Shown: positions 47,323 to 60,800 of the stretch, piece after piece | Layout of the letters: each line of letters opens with the position of its first letter | Numbering within the stretch: position 1 is the stretch's first letter | NCBI GenBank assembly: GCA_032207245.1 | Contig: CM063505.1 | Span: forward strand, 172,615,989 to 172,679,988 | Direction of reading: 5' to 3' | Source of the DNA: Pardosa pseudoannulata | Lineage: Eukaryota; Arthropoda; Arachnida; Araneae; Lycosidae | DNA: 64,000 nt | The notes under the pieces: model-generated | What the model saw: only the letters and a program-made list of their open reading frames with translations | What the model was told of the DNA's origin: nothing | Databases searched by the model: none | Translations under genes and position numbers: made by a program

Positions 47323-50300
47323 CATACATACATACATACATATACATACATAGATAGATAATCATCTTTATTATTCAACAATCTGCAAGGTTTCCAGTGA
47401 CTTTGAAGTTCAGGAAAAGTCAGGCAACTGCAATGTTATCAAGAAAAGTTGGAGAAAATATAGAATCTTTATCAAAAGTCAGGGAAATCAACAAATATTT
47501 TCTAGAAGTCATGGAAAAGCTAAAAATAAAATAAGGAACTAAAGGCATCATAAAACTTAATATTTTAACCTTTTAAATTATTTGTTAAAAATAAAGGTTT
47601 AATTTATATAAAGGTTTAAGCAAATTTAGTTATCTTTTTTTTTTCTTTATGAATTCATAATGCATTTACTTTTCAGAATATTTCAGCGGAAATATTTTGG
47701 CAAGTTATTTAATGCAATAAATACTATATGATTTTTTTTAAAAATTTCATAACAAATTATTGTATTACATTTTACCGGATTTATTTTTTCTAAGTTGCTT
47801 TCTCTGAGTTTATTTTGTGTTAATTTTATAAATATTAGTCTAAAAAGCCTTTAGAGTATACCACTTTTAAGTTAACCATGCTTTTAAATTAATAACTTTG
47901 CTAATACTGATAATAACTAATATCAATTTTATATTTAATTACATCTGAACTAATCTTGCATGTCATTTGGTAAAATTAAGTAAAGGAATTTATCAGACCA
48001 GTTTTGCTGGGAATCCCAATCTGTATGCTTGTGCATATATTCTTATGTGTATGGAAAATTTTTTAAATCTGTGCATTGATATTTTTAAGGATTGGTATAT
48101 TGAAGTAATTAGATCAAGTTCTTACATTTCTTTTATTTATCTTTAGGTATAGCCCTGCTTGATTCTGAGGAATCTAGTCACATTCCACGAACATACTCAC
48201 ATACAACTCAGTCTTCTCAGTCCTCTACTCCTCCTCATAGTAGAAGAGGTTTTAGTAAAAGTATTCCAAAAGATACTTCTTCAAAAGGTTTATATTTTTA
48301 TTTTTAATGTATTAACTCATATATTATAATTGATTTCCTTTTTGGTTAATATATGCTATTATTGAATTTTTTGTTTAGGTGTTCAGAAGACTGGTTTGAT
48401 ATCTGGATTGACTTCAGCAAAATCCTCGTCTAATCCTTCAGCACATGTTCCTCAGTCTCAGCAATTGCTAAATCAGCATACTCCACAACAGTCTCCTATT
48501 TCAACACCCACGACTACTTCTGCTCCACCACTTCGTCCCCCTTTATCACCATCTCGCCCTAAGTGTAACTCAGTGTTACATTTGTTTGGAACATGGCTGT
48601 TTGAAGCTGCTTTGGTTGGATCTGATATGACTTCATTTACATCCAGCTCTGATCGTAATTGTTATATATTTCTTTTACTTTGATTTATTTCTGTATTCAT
48701 TGTCATCGAGAAAGACATAGCCAAATGGCATGCAAAGTTAATATGGATCACCTTAAAAGTTAAAAGTTTACCTTTCTTTTTATGTATTTGCAATATTAGC
48801 ACCCAGCTTAACAGTTGGTTAATTCTTTTGTGGTGTAAAATTTTGTTATTTGTAGTGTTTCTGTTATAAATTCTGATTTAGAATAATGCCATAATCTGCA
48901 AACTAACTTTATTTAAAAGTTCTTAGTTCTGCAGAATAGTTCTAAAAATTAAGAATATCCAGATTCCATGGAATGCTCAAGCACAAAACAATTTGGCTGA
49001 TAGCACACAAAAATCAGCTAAATATACTATTTTTAGCAGATAACTTCCTGTTATCAAGTGCTATGAGATGTACTGTTTAGCACTGTTTGATTCCAATTGA
49101 TTCAACTATTTAGACCATATGCCTATTTATAATCTTTCAAGTAGATATAGTATATTAAGATAAATACTATTTCTGCAAGGTTCTCATACTTTCTTTGGCT
49201 AAAAGATTTTTTTGTTGAATATTGTTAAAGCTTCCAAATTGGATAAACTCACTAAGTATATTGTTTCTTTGATGAGCTAGTTCATTTGACCACAAAAATC
49301 AAGTTATGCCTTTATAACACAATTTGTAACACTACTGTAGGATAGCATTTGCTAATCACTATAATAAATTGACACATTAAACTATTACAGTTATTATTCA
49401 AATTTGTTGTAAAATGTTAAAGATTTGACAATTAGTATATGAGCGAAATTTTGTCTGTGTAATGTCTTATCTATAGTTTATAAACTCAATATTTCTGTAT
49501 TGATGACAACTGATATAGTTTTGAACTATTGTTATTAATTTAATAACTTAAAAATGAACTAAACTGTAACTACTGAAAAGCATTTATATTGCAAGTTTTG
49601 TTATAACCTTTATTTTTGATAACTCAAAAAAATATTACTCATTTTAAAAGGCAGAAGATGTGAAAAGGTATCTTGAAAAATTTATAAGATTATTGACATG
49701 TTTGATTTATATTCTTAAAATCTTAGATTACCTGTGTTCACTAGTAAAATAATTCATATTAAACCAGAACTTATATTCATTTTTCATATAGAGAAGGTGG
49801 AAAGGTTACATTATAGAAGTTAAGTGATCAATACTTCTCTATTCTAGGATTCGAGAGCTATTTTAGTTATACGTTTTACAGTCAGTAAACTCAATGAATT
49901 TTACTGATTTAAAATTGACATTTAAGTCTAAAAATGAAGTGAGATCAAAAGTCAAAGTACTTTATTATAACAGAGTTGCTTAATGATTTTTATTGGTACA
50001 CATTTAAATTATATGCTCATATTGAGTTATTCACATATGATATAAGTAAGAAAATGTAGTTGTGAAAAAATATTTGGCTAATCATGCTAGCTGGGAATTT
50101 TCCAAAATTAAATTACCATATATTCATAAATTTTACTAAAACTTTCATATTGAATATATCTCCTCTTATTTGGATCTACATATTTACATTATGTGACTGT
50201 ATGTGAATCAGATTTTTCATATTAGAGTTCATAAAGACTAAAAATTGTTTTCTACTTGCTGACTCCCATGGATGAGTTTCAGTATCATTATCTTTCAATA

Positions 50301-50540
50301 TGTACCAAGTTGTAAACTGGTTGGAGATATCCTTAATGATCAAATAATAAAATAATATTTATGACCATATTCACCAGCATGAGTTAAACAGGGATCAAGT
50401 GTTATTCAACTGTTAAGGACAAAGCAAGTATTTACTACACCATAATCCAGATTTCTTCATCTTCTAACTTGCTGATTTTTATCCACTGAATCAGACTAAG
50501 ATTTATTTATCAGGTAAAAATGTTTTTTTTTTGTGATATA

Positions 50541-50580
<40 letters not shown>

Positions 50581-50602
50581 ATATATGTATATGTATATGT
50601 AA

Positions 50603-50673
<71 letters not shown>

Positions 50674-52387
50674 GCAACAAGTAAAAGAAACTCAGTTTTT
50701 GAGTTGTGTGATGGGTTTCTTCCAAGGTAGTGATATATACCAAAGTTAGTTACCTCTGATATAAAATATTAATTAATAAATTGTGTTTAAAATTTTCTCT
50801 AATTTACTATGCTTTCAGCATAAATGCATAATTTTAAAAGCCTTTTATATTTTTATTAATTTAGTTGTAATACTTATTGGTGTGATAAAAACCTTATATT
50901 TTATTATGATTTAATGTTATAGGATAGATATGAAAATTTAGTTTGATGTTTTTTTTTTTGTTTTTAGAGAGTGACACCAGCTTACGAAGACCTAACTCTC
51001 TGGTTTTGGATAGTAGGCAGAACTCAGCACCTATGTTAGAGTCTTTTGAAATACCTTCAAATTTAACTCTAGAAAATTTTGAAAGTGGACAAGCTGAAGC
51101 AGTTGGGTGTTTGTGCAGAATATTTTGTGCGAAACGTAGTGGTGAAGAGATTCTTCCAGTTTATCTTGCAAGATTCTATTTAGCTTTACAATATGGATTA
51201 TCTGGAGGATTAGTAAGTTCTTTATATGTAGTAAAAATATTAGTATGAGATATTTTGCTTCACACCTTTTGCTGTTTGTTTAGAGATGCAAAGATATTAT
51301 GTAGAATATTCCTTGTATATATGATGCACCAATCAAGAATATTAGGTTTTTGTAAATTGAACCTACATGCAAAATTGTCTGTTTTAAATATTTTGTTTCA
51401 TTATTGTAAATTTTTTCTTTTCAACTAATTTTGTTTATATCATTTAAACCAACATTTAAATTACAAATGTTTTTGTTTATGTAACTTTTTTACTTTAAAT
51501 TTTATATATATATAATAACAAGAACACATACAAACAGTTCAAGATTCAAACTAACAATTTTGGGCAAGAAACCAGGTAGTGCTATCTGGGTGACACTCAG
51601 ATGAAATGTGTAAGACAGTTCTTGTTTTATGGTTCTTCTATGATTGCATTGAGTTTTGGTGTGATGTTTTTATCTCTTAATTAATTTTGCGATTTCAATG
51701 GGAAGCGTATATTGTCTCAGTATTCAAATGATTAAAAAATCAGAATATCAACAGAACTCAACAATTATTTTGTATCTGTATGTATACTTTGTACCTTTTT
51801 TATTTATAATATTTTGTGTGCTAAATTACTTTATCTTTTTGCCTTTATTATTTATTTATTTGTTATTAAATGTCTGCCTATAGGTTTTTTTTTTAGGTAA
51901 ATTTCTTATGTTTATATTTTGACCTGTATATTACCTTTATGTTTCAGTCAAGAAGTCAGATGCTTGCAAATATACTTATGAACTCCAGTGATTTATTACG
52001 AAAAGATCTAGATGGTGTTATGGTACTTGTGCCACAGTTTCTACAAGCTCTAGAATTAGTATTGCCTGGGGAAATGAAATCAAGGTGCTAACTTCTTTAA
52101 TAATAAATACTGTAGGATAATTGGAGTTTTCTTTTATAAATATTGAGCAAACTTTTTCATAACATATTTTTTGTTTATTATATTCTAGGCCAAGTATTTT
52201 AGTTGCTTATGCTGATCTTCGTAACTCTGCAATACATTTACTTCTTTCCATGTTACCTTTGCCTCTGCATTTTTTCAACTTACCAATAAAAGGTATAAAT
52301 AAAATGTTTATTTTTTGATATGAAATTTTCCATAACTCAAACTATTTTAATTTTTTGGTAATTGCAATCATTATGTTATATATATGC

Positions 52388-52455
<68 letters not shown>

Positions 52456-53330
52456 TTAGATTAGATATTTGCATGCTGAAGGATGAAAATCATTTGTTGC
52501 AGCTGCAGAAAAAAGACATATATGTTTTATTGTTGAGCATTTTTATTTTGAATTGTTATATTTTAAAATAATTTTACTTTTTGTTACTTTCCAGCAATGC
52601 CTAGTACAGAAAAAGGCACACTTACTTTCCAGTCTTTAAGAATTAGATTAGTCAACTTATTGATTAATGCTTTGCAAGTTGAAACAGAATCAACAAATAC
52701 CCATATGTTGTTAGGTAAGAAAATAGTTCAGACAATTTCATTTTAGGTCAGCAGTACTCGATGCAATGCAGATCCCAAAAACTGTGTTTTGAAACTAAAA
52801 TTACAATTTTTTAAAGCAAGTAAAATTTGTTAGAACAGCATAACAATATGTTAATTGATAAATAGAACAAAATATATTTTTAAAAGTTGAAGTAGAAATA
52901 GGATTTTAAAACACATTCTGTTAAAATCATATTTCTTTCTGTTAGAACATTTGTTTTATTTTTGTTATATGTTAAGAAAGTACTTTCTCTTAATGTATAG
53001 TTCTTGTTAAATAAGTTTTCAATTTATTCTTATTTTTTTAAAGAAATGGTTTGGTGATAATTTGAATTGATTACTTTTAAATAATTGTCATTAAGCTATA
53101 TGTTAAATATTCAAGCAATAATGTTTAATTCAAAGACTGTTGCTTTGTTTGAAAATTCAAATAGGTACTTAGACTATAAATTAAAAGTAGGATAGTACAC
53201 ATTTTAGAAATTAAATATTGTTTTAAGTGTTTAAATTTTAGTTGATATTAAGTTGGTGTCAATCAGATATGAGGTGTTATATTCCCCACTTCTTATGTAG
53301 TAAATAAAAAGAATCATAGAATAAAATATA

Positions 53331-53383
<53 letters not shown>

Positions 53384-54825
53384 CATGGATGAGTGGTTAA
53401 GGTATGGACAACACATTTCATTTCACATATAAAAACTTCTTTATTATAATCCTTCTGTCCATAGCTATGCCATTTAAAAATCCTTTGTTGTCATACTTTA
53501 CCATGACAAGTGTGTAGGATGTTATCAGCCTGAGTTCCCACTTAGAACTGTCTCTTTTGGCATTGTTGCCTAAGCAAAATTCCTATGTGTACTTCCGCGT
53601 TGGCTTCGTCACTCTGTATACTTTGCTCGAGAGTGTGTCTTTCTCCTATTACATTATCGTTAATGAGTTCTAACTATTTTTACTTATAACTCGCTTAATT
53701 CTTAACCCCCATTTTTAAAAACCTGTACATATGTATATATACATATATGAACATACATATATAAATATTAACAAGGTGTTCTATTATAGATCTAATAATA
53801 AAAAGTATTTTAGTAATCTTTAAAAACCTGTTTAACCTCCAAAATATCAGTAAAACCTAAATAAACTCACATGGACTTTTTAAAAAATATTCAGTTCATC
53901 ATAAGCCCTACCTAGTACAGTAAAACATATTCAATTTTTTGGAAAATTGTGCTTCAATAGTTTGCCCTAAATGTGCTTTAATTTTGCTAACAATGTTTGC
54001 ATCAACTTATCTCTGTGAATTTTTTAATGCAGAGAGAAATATATTAAGAATATATAGAGAGAGGAACAGGCTTACTGATTCATACTTGGATGGCATTTTA
54101 AAATTTGCATGTATGAACCAATTAAAATATTTGCTCAGTAATATTGATTCAACACTTTATTGTTAGCTAAACTTTTCTCATTTAATCATTGTGCTTTATA
54201 TTATTTGCACTTTGATCTGAATGCAATATTTAAAATGCAAATGTAGGTAAAATGTAAATGGCATATATATGTATACTAAGTTAAAACATTAGTCTTCTTT
54301 TGCATCTTCTCAGACTTTATTACTAATTTATGCTTCCATTTCTAGGTGGACTTTTGTTTTATATTCAAGATTCTGCAGCTAGTGAAGAAGTAGAGCAAGT
54401 AACTCAACCATCATTGCAGGATAATGTTAGTGTTGAGTCTGTGAGCAGTTTTCTGTCCTCTGGTAAGGTAATTTTTAAAGTGCATTACAATTTACAGTGT
54501 TGTGCTTTTAAGTTAAAATAAGTCTTTTGCATGTTCTCTGACTTTTTAACTGATAAAGAACCCTGTTTTTAAAATATTTTCTAAATATCACATTCTTTTT
54601 GTTATACAGTTTTATATTTTTTAAAATTATTTTAAATATTTTTTTTTCGTTATTGTATAATGTCAGTTTCAAAAAGGATAAAATAGTTTTAACTAATGAA
54701 CTTATTTTATAAACTAGTTATAGTATGAAATATCTATTTTGAAAGAAAGTTTTATAAATTGGTTAAAAGTTTTGTTACCATATGTTATAAATGTTTAGTA
54801 ATATAATCCTATAACTTTTAAGAGT

Positions 54826-54886
<61 letters not shown>

Positions 54887-57800
54887 ATGGATGGATGGAT
54901 GGATGGATGGATGGATAGATAGATAGATAGATATAGTTTTAGTTGGATATGACATATTTCCCATGAAAAAAAGTATACTTTTTAGAAATTTAAATTAGGA
55001 TAATAAATTTTGTAAAGTTGAATTGTTGATATATATGTGTATGCTTGTGTGTGTGTTTTAAATTTATAAAAGAAAACTTATGAAAGAAAATTTAACTACA
55101 GGTCATAAAAATATTTATGCTATTTGGATGTTTATAATCAGACTTCTTTGAATTTTTGTGGCATTAATATTATACAATTTACTTAAAAGGAGAGATTTTC
55201 TGTTAAAATCCATTTACAACTATTTGTTAACTTTCAATTTGTAATTACTATTTCCTTCCTCTTAAATCATGTTAGAGGTTTTTCGTTGTTTGTGCTTAAG
55301 GAGTTTGTGTTGAGTAAAAGGAAAAACAATTCTTATTTAGGACACATATATCTATGTATTTCCAAAGACATCAAAGCTTACAATAGTACATGCAATGAAT
55401 GACATTACCCAGATATTGTATGTCAAGGGTAAAGGAAATAGTGCAACCGTACTAAATACTGAGGGCAAAATATTTAATACAAATTTAAGTTATTTTTAAT
55501 AATGCAGACAATTAATGTAAAAAAGCTAAGTTTTTTTATGTAGCTAAACATTCAAAACATTTCTGTATACATTAAAAATATACCTTACATTTAAAAATAA
55601 CTTCATTAGGGTTTTCCCTTTATTTCTAAAATTATTTTGTATCTCTATGTATCCAGTATCTTGAGTGTATACTATATAATGAATATATTTTTTCTTTTAA
55701 ACTAAATTTAAGTTATAATTACTAATATGTTCAGAAATATTTAAGAATTTGTAAAAAAGCAATTAAGTATTAATTATATAAAACAAAATATACTAAAATT
55801 TGTTCTCATAGTAAAAGCAAGTTTTCAGTTCTATTTAACAAAATTTATCAGTGTTTGATAATTCTAGCTCATGTTGCTTATTTTTTTATGTTTATGAACA
55901 GACAAAATTTCGAAACTGTATCTAAAATACTTTCATAATAATCTTGCATGCAGGTTGCAAAAACTCTGTTTGGAAAGTAAAATACTTTTTTAAAGTTGCA
56001 ATATTGTTTTTGCTACATGTATGCTTAAAAAGTCATGAGATATCCATCATTAAAAGTATAAAATATAAACTATTTATCATTAAAATAATTTTAATGGGAA
56101 ATATTTTGAATTATTGTTAAAATTGTTAAAATTATTGTTGAATTTATTGTTAAAATTATTAATAATTTTAACTATTTACTGCATTTTATTGTTAAACTAA
56201 TTGATTAATAATTATTTATTTATTATTAATTAATTATTAATTAATAATTTTAATGCTCAATATGTAATAGTTCACAAACTGACTGAAATCATAGAATACT
56301 TCAAAAATCATTCTATGTAAATAGGAGATCCACATTTAGAAATAACCATCTAAACAAAAAATCACAAAATGATGCTCACATTTAATTTTAAAGTTTTGTA
56401 AATAAATATCATATGCTTAAAATTGTGCCATAATTTTTTTACTATTTTAAAATGTTATATCCCTTTAAAAGAGAAATCCTGTATGTGCAATATTTTATAA
56501 AGTTTTAGTTGTTTAAAATAGTTGAAAGTTAATTTTTTTAGCTAGTCTCTTACTTAGTTCTTTTACATTATAAATTGATATCACAACTTCAGATGAGACT
56601 TTTAGAAGTTTAAAGTGCAAAGTTCTCTACTGATATTAATTCTTTATTAAATAAATAAGTAAATAAAAATTATGGATTACTGAACCATTTGTTGTTTTTA
56701 TAGGGAAATATTTTCTTCACATTTTCTCATAACATCTTTTAAGATTTTAGTATTAAATAATGCAATTGACTGTGTCTGTTAAAATAATAATTAAAGTGTA
56801 ACACCTTTCATATGTGGGTATGTTTTGTTAGTTATGGAGTGTCAATTATGTGTATGAATGTACAGCATATGTCTATAAATTGTTATTAAAACTTTAATAA
56901 TTTGTAAGCAGATTTTTAGACTTTACATTATAACTTTTTGAAACTTAAAATAAATTTTAAGTGCTTTGCTGATATTCATTTTTGTAAAAAGCTAAATGAA
57001 TGAATCCTTTATTGAACATTTTTTTAAAAGTCTGTATTTCCATTTTATTTTTTCACCTTTTCTCATATCATCTTTTAAGATTTAAGTATTAAATAATGCA
57101 CTTGGCTGTGTCTATTAAACTAATTATTAAAAATGTAACACCTTTTCTTTGTGGGTGTGCTATGTTAACCCTCCGTCGTGCATGATATTTAGAGCAACAG
57201 GTTCAGGCACAATGAACCTGAGGTCCCAAGTAGAACTATTGCAGTTATTATAATGTAATACCCATTAATTTTAAATTTCATATTCTTATAATAATCAATG
57301 ACCTTCATGGAGATGTTTAAAGTGGAAAAAATGAAATTTGTTGGAAAAAAAAAAGAGTAGTATTTATTCTTTATTGTCAATCTGTTACCATGCTCCATTT
57401 TTGAATTTTCACCATGTTCTTCTGCTGCATATTGAGAATTAATATCACTTGCTTCCCCCAAATTATCATTCACCTTTCCTCTTTGACATCTTTAATCCAA
57501 TCCCTTATTTTATTAGGGTCACTAAGATTAGATAAAGGTCATAGAATTTCTGTACCCTTTTTGGTAGAAAGTATGGAGCATATGAGAGAAAACACTAATA
57601 CAAGTCCATATTTCAGTGCTATGAACCTGGGAGGCCACACTGAATGTCATTCTACAGTTTGGAACTATTCTTTGCATTATACAGTCATGAAATGAGTAAA
57701 ATAAATCTCCAGGTTAAGAAAAATTTAGATTTCACCAGTATTTAAATCTGTGACAAATTCAGATACATTCTATCTGTGAGATCAATGTGATAGTAACTGA

Positions 57801-60800
57801 ATCAATGAAGTTAGAAGGTTACTTGAGTTGGGAGAGTGGTTCAAAACATCTTGTAAACAAAGTAGAATACTAGGAGATATAAACTCCAATCATTTCTAAG
57901 ACTAGATAGGAGAACTCAAACATTCCAGCTGGGCCTGCCAGGCTTATTGCACCTGACGGAGGGTTATAGTTATGCTATGCCAATTGTGTGTAAGAATGAA
58001 CAACATCCGTGTATGAATGTGATTATTAGCATTGAGTAATTGTGTCTTTTCGCTGTCTCAATGGCTTCCCTTCAGAGCTGCAGGTAGACGTAGCTGAAAG
58101 CTGTGATTCCCTAACCTCATCTGAATGTAGCAGTTTGGGTCCAGACCTTGACAATCTCCTTCGTGCAGATTTCCCTCTCCTTATTGATGGTAAAATTAAA
58201 ATTAACTTCTGTCAATCTAAACGAAATGTATTTCCTCAACTTTGGGTCTGTGAACTTTTCCCCTTTGAGTGCTAACAATTTTCTCTTTAATTCTTGGTGG
58301 TGGCATCTGGTAATTTTAGTGTTGTGGTGGTTTCTTTTGCATTTCTTTATAGTTGTTCTTTAGTTTGTGATGTACTTATCTAAAGCCTCTTAAACTCCTT
58401 TTCTTTCTTCCTTTCATTATATAAATTTAATTTTGATTGTAACCCAAATTACTTGCAATAATGTGATATGCACTGTATTTATTAATTTCTTTTCCTGATT
58501 TACATTTGTGGAATGATTTTAAAATATTTATACTTGCAAATTTATGATATTTAGTAACTAATTTAGCTTGATTTTTTTTTTCAGTGGGGCAGTGATTTGT
58601 TTTTTCTTTTTTTATTATCCTGCATTCACACCACTTCACTCAGCCATTCACTTTTTTTCTTAATTATGTTGTTCTGAGAAATGTAATCATAAAACAAACA
58701 TTAACATAATGTCATCTCACCTATGGTCATTTTTTTATTCAGTATTGAAAGACCCTTTTAGGTTATCATGGATTTTAAGTGCAGTAACAGAAAATTTACT
58801 TCAGAACAAAAATACACAATAAAATCACAGTAATTAAAAAACTCTGGCACCTATCAAAAATGTATGCTTGAGTAGTATAATTATGAAAAAGTCTGTCTTC
58901 AATATTATAAACACAGTACAGAATGACAAAATAATTTCCATTTTGTTTAATTCTTCTCAAAAAGAAAAAGAAAACAGAACTATATTGTTCAGAATAAACA
59001 ACTTAATATACTTTTGTAGTTATACACTTACAAATACAAACTTACGTATAAAATTAATCCACTGGTATTTCATATGTATCATAAGCATATATGAAACTTT
59101 AATATCAAATATATCACTACACATGCTCAGAAAATAGTCTTTAACTACACTAACAGAAACTAATTTTGAAACATCTATAGAGCAAAATAATTTATATAAG
59201 ACCAAATGAAGTAAATTGATACAACAGTTGCAGCTAAGTGACAGTTCAATATGTGTTGGTAGGACACAAACATTCATTACTGGAGTTTATAGATTTGAAT
59301 TCCATTAGTGGCAGGGATATTTGTAGTCATTCTAAACTGGCTTTAAATAGTAGGTTCTCACCAGAGTAGCCCTTGTGTAGTGAAAAAGTAACTCTAGTGA
59401 TCGAAATCATTTGTTGATGCAACAGCTGTCTTCCAGACACTGTTGAAGAGTCAAAATTGCATTTTATATACGTAGACTAGAGCTTGGTTTCAAATTCTGT
59501 GTTTTGAAATTATAGCTAATTGTAAATCTGTATGTGCAAAATACTTCCTTCATTCTAAAGAAAGCCGAACACTGGCCGATTGGTTCGGCCGTGGATCATT
59601 GGAACCGGAGTTCGTGGGTTCGAGTCCCACTATGGCATGGATGTTCGTAGCCATTCGGAATCGGCTTTAACACATTCGCTGCCGATCACGCGCCAGCGCG
59701 TGATCAACAGAAAATGCATATATGACGTCAGGTTCGGCAGCGAATGTGTTAAGCAGTAGATCCCTGTCTTATTAGCCCTTATGTGCAAAACAGTAGACTG
59801 TAGCGCTCCAAACCAAACTAAACCAATCATTCTAAAGAAAATTTTTGTAGATCTTATATTAAAATGCTATGTCTAACAAAAACTTAAAAAAAAAAAAGGC
59901 AAACTTATTTTTTTTTGTATTTTTTTATTACAGAAAGTAATTATAGTGGATATATTTATATTTTTAGGCCTAATGCATTATTTTTACATGTTGCTAATGG
60001 CATTCAATTTTAAATTAAATACTGGAAATTATCTTGTAGAATATTATAATTCATTTTAGTTTTGAATTTACTTTGTAAATTTATAACTCTCTTTGAAGTA
60101 CTATGATGGGAGGGGAAATGATCACTTAGTAAGGAATTTTCATTATTTTTATTCTTGTCTCACAACTTCTCCCAGCCTCATTATTGAACACATTTACATC
60201 AATATTTATTCCATTTTCTTTGTAAATGTTTTCCAGAATGCCAAATTTATACTTGCTATGCATGTGTCACTATTACAACAACTATACCTTTTTGAAAATT
60301 ATTCTTCATTAATTATCTTAAAATAATTTCATTTCAAACACTTTCTCTAACACTGTAAATGTTATTTATTATACCAACTATTATACATTTAATATTTCTT
60401 ATTTACTTTAAGTGGTGCATACTTATAAGATCTACATTATTTTTCTTCTGTTAATTCTAGTTTTTAATTATCAGGATTGTAAAGATAGCATTAGTCTCCT
60501 ACATAAATAAGTTGTGAATGTAGTTTTTTTTTCTTTTATGAAAAATTTCTGCTGTTGCATATAAGGATACTAAAAACTATTAATTATATTTTGATAGACA
60601 TAACTCATTTAATCACTTCACAATAGCAGAACAGTGGTTAGTAAAACATATGCTTTTTGTTAAAATGACTAAAAAATAATTTTGATAAAATTTATAATTT
60701 TTGCTGATTTTTATTAAAAGAAATTAAAATATAATTACATGACTGCAGCAATCTACTGTAAAAAACAGAACTAAATGAGGTTGAATGTTTACCCTTGTTT

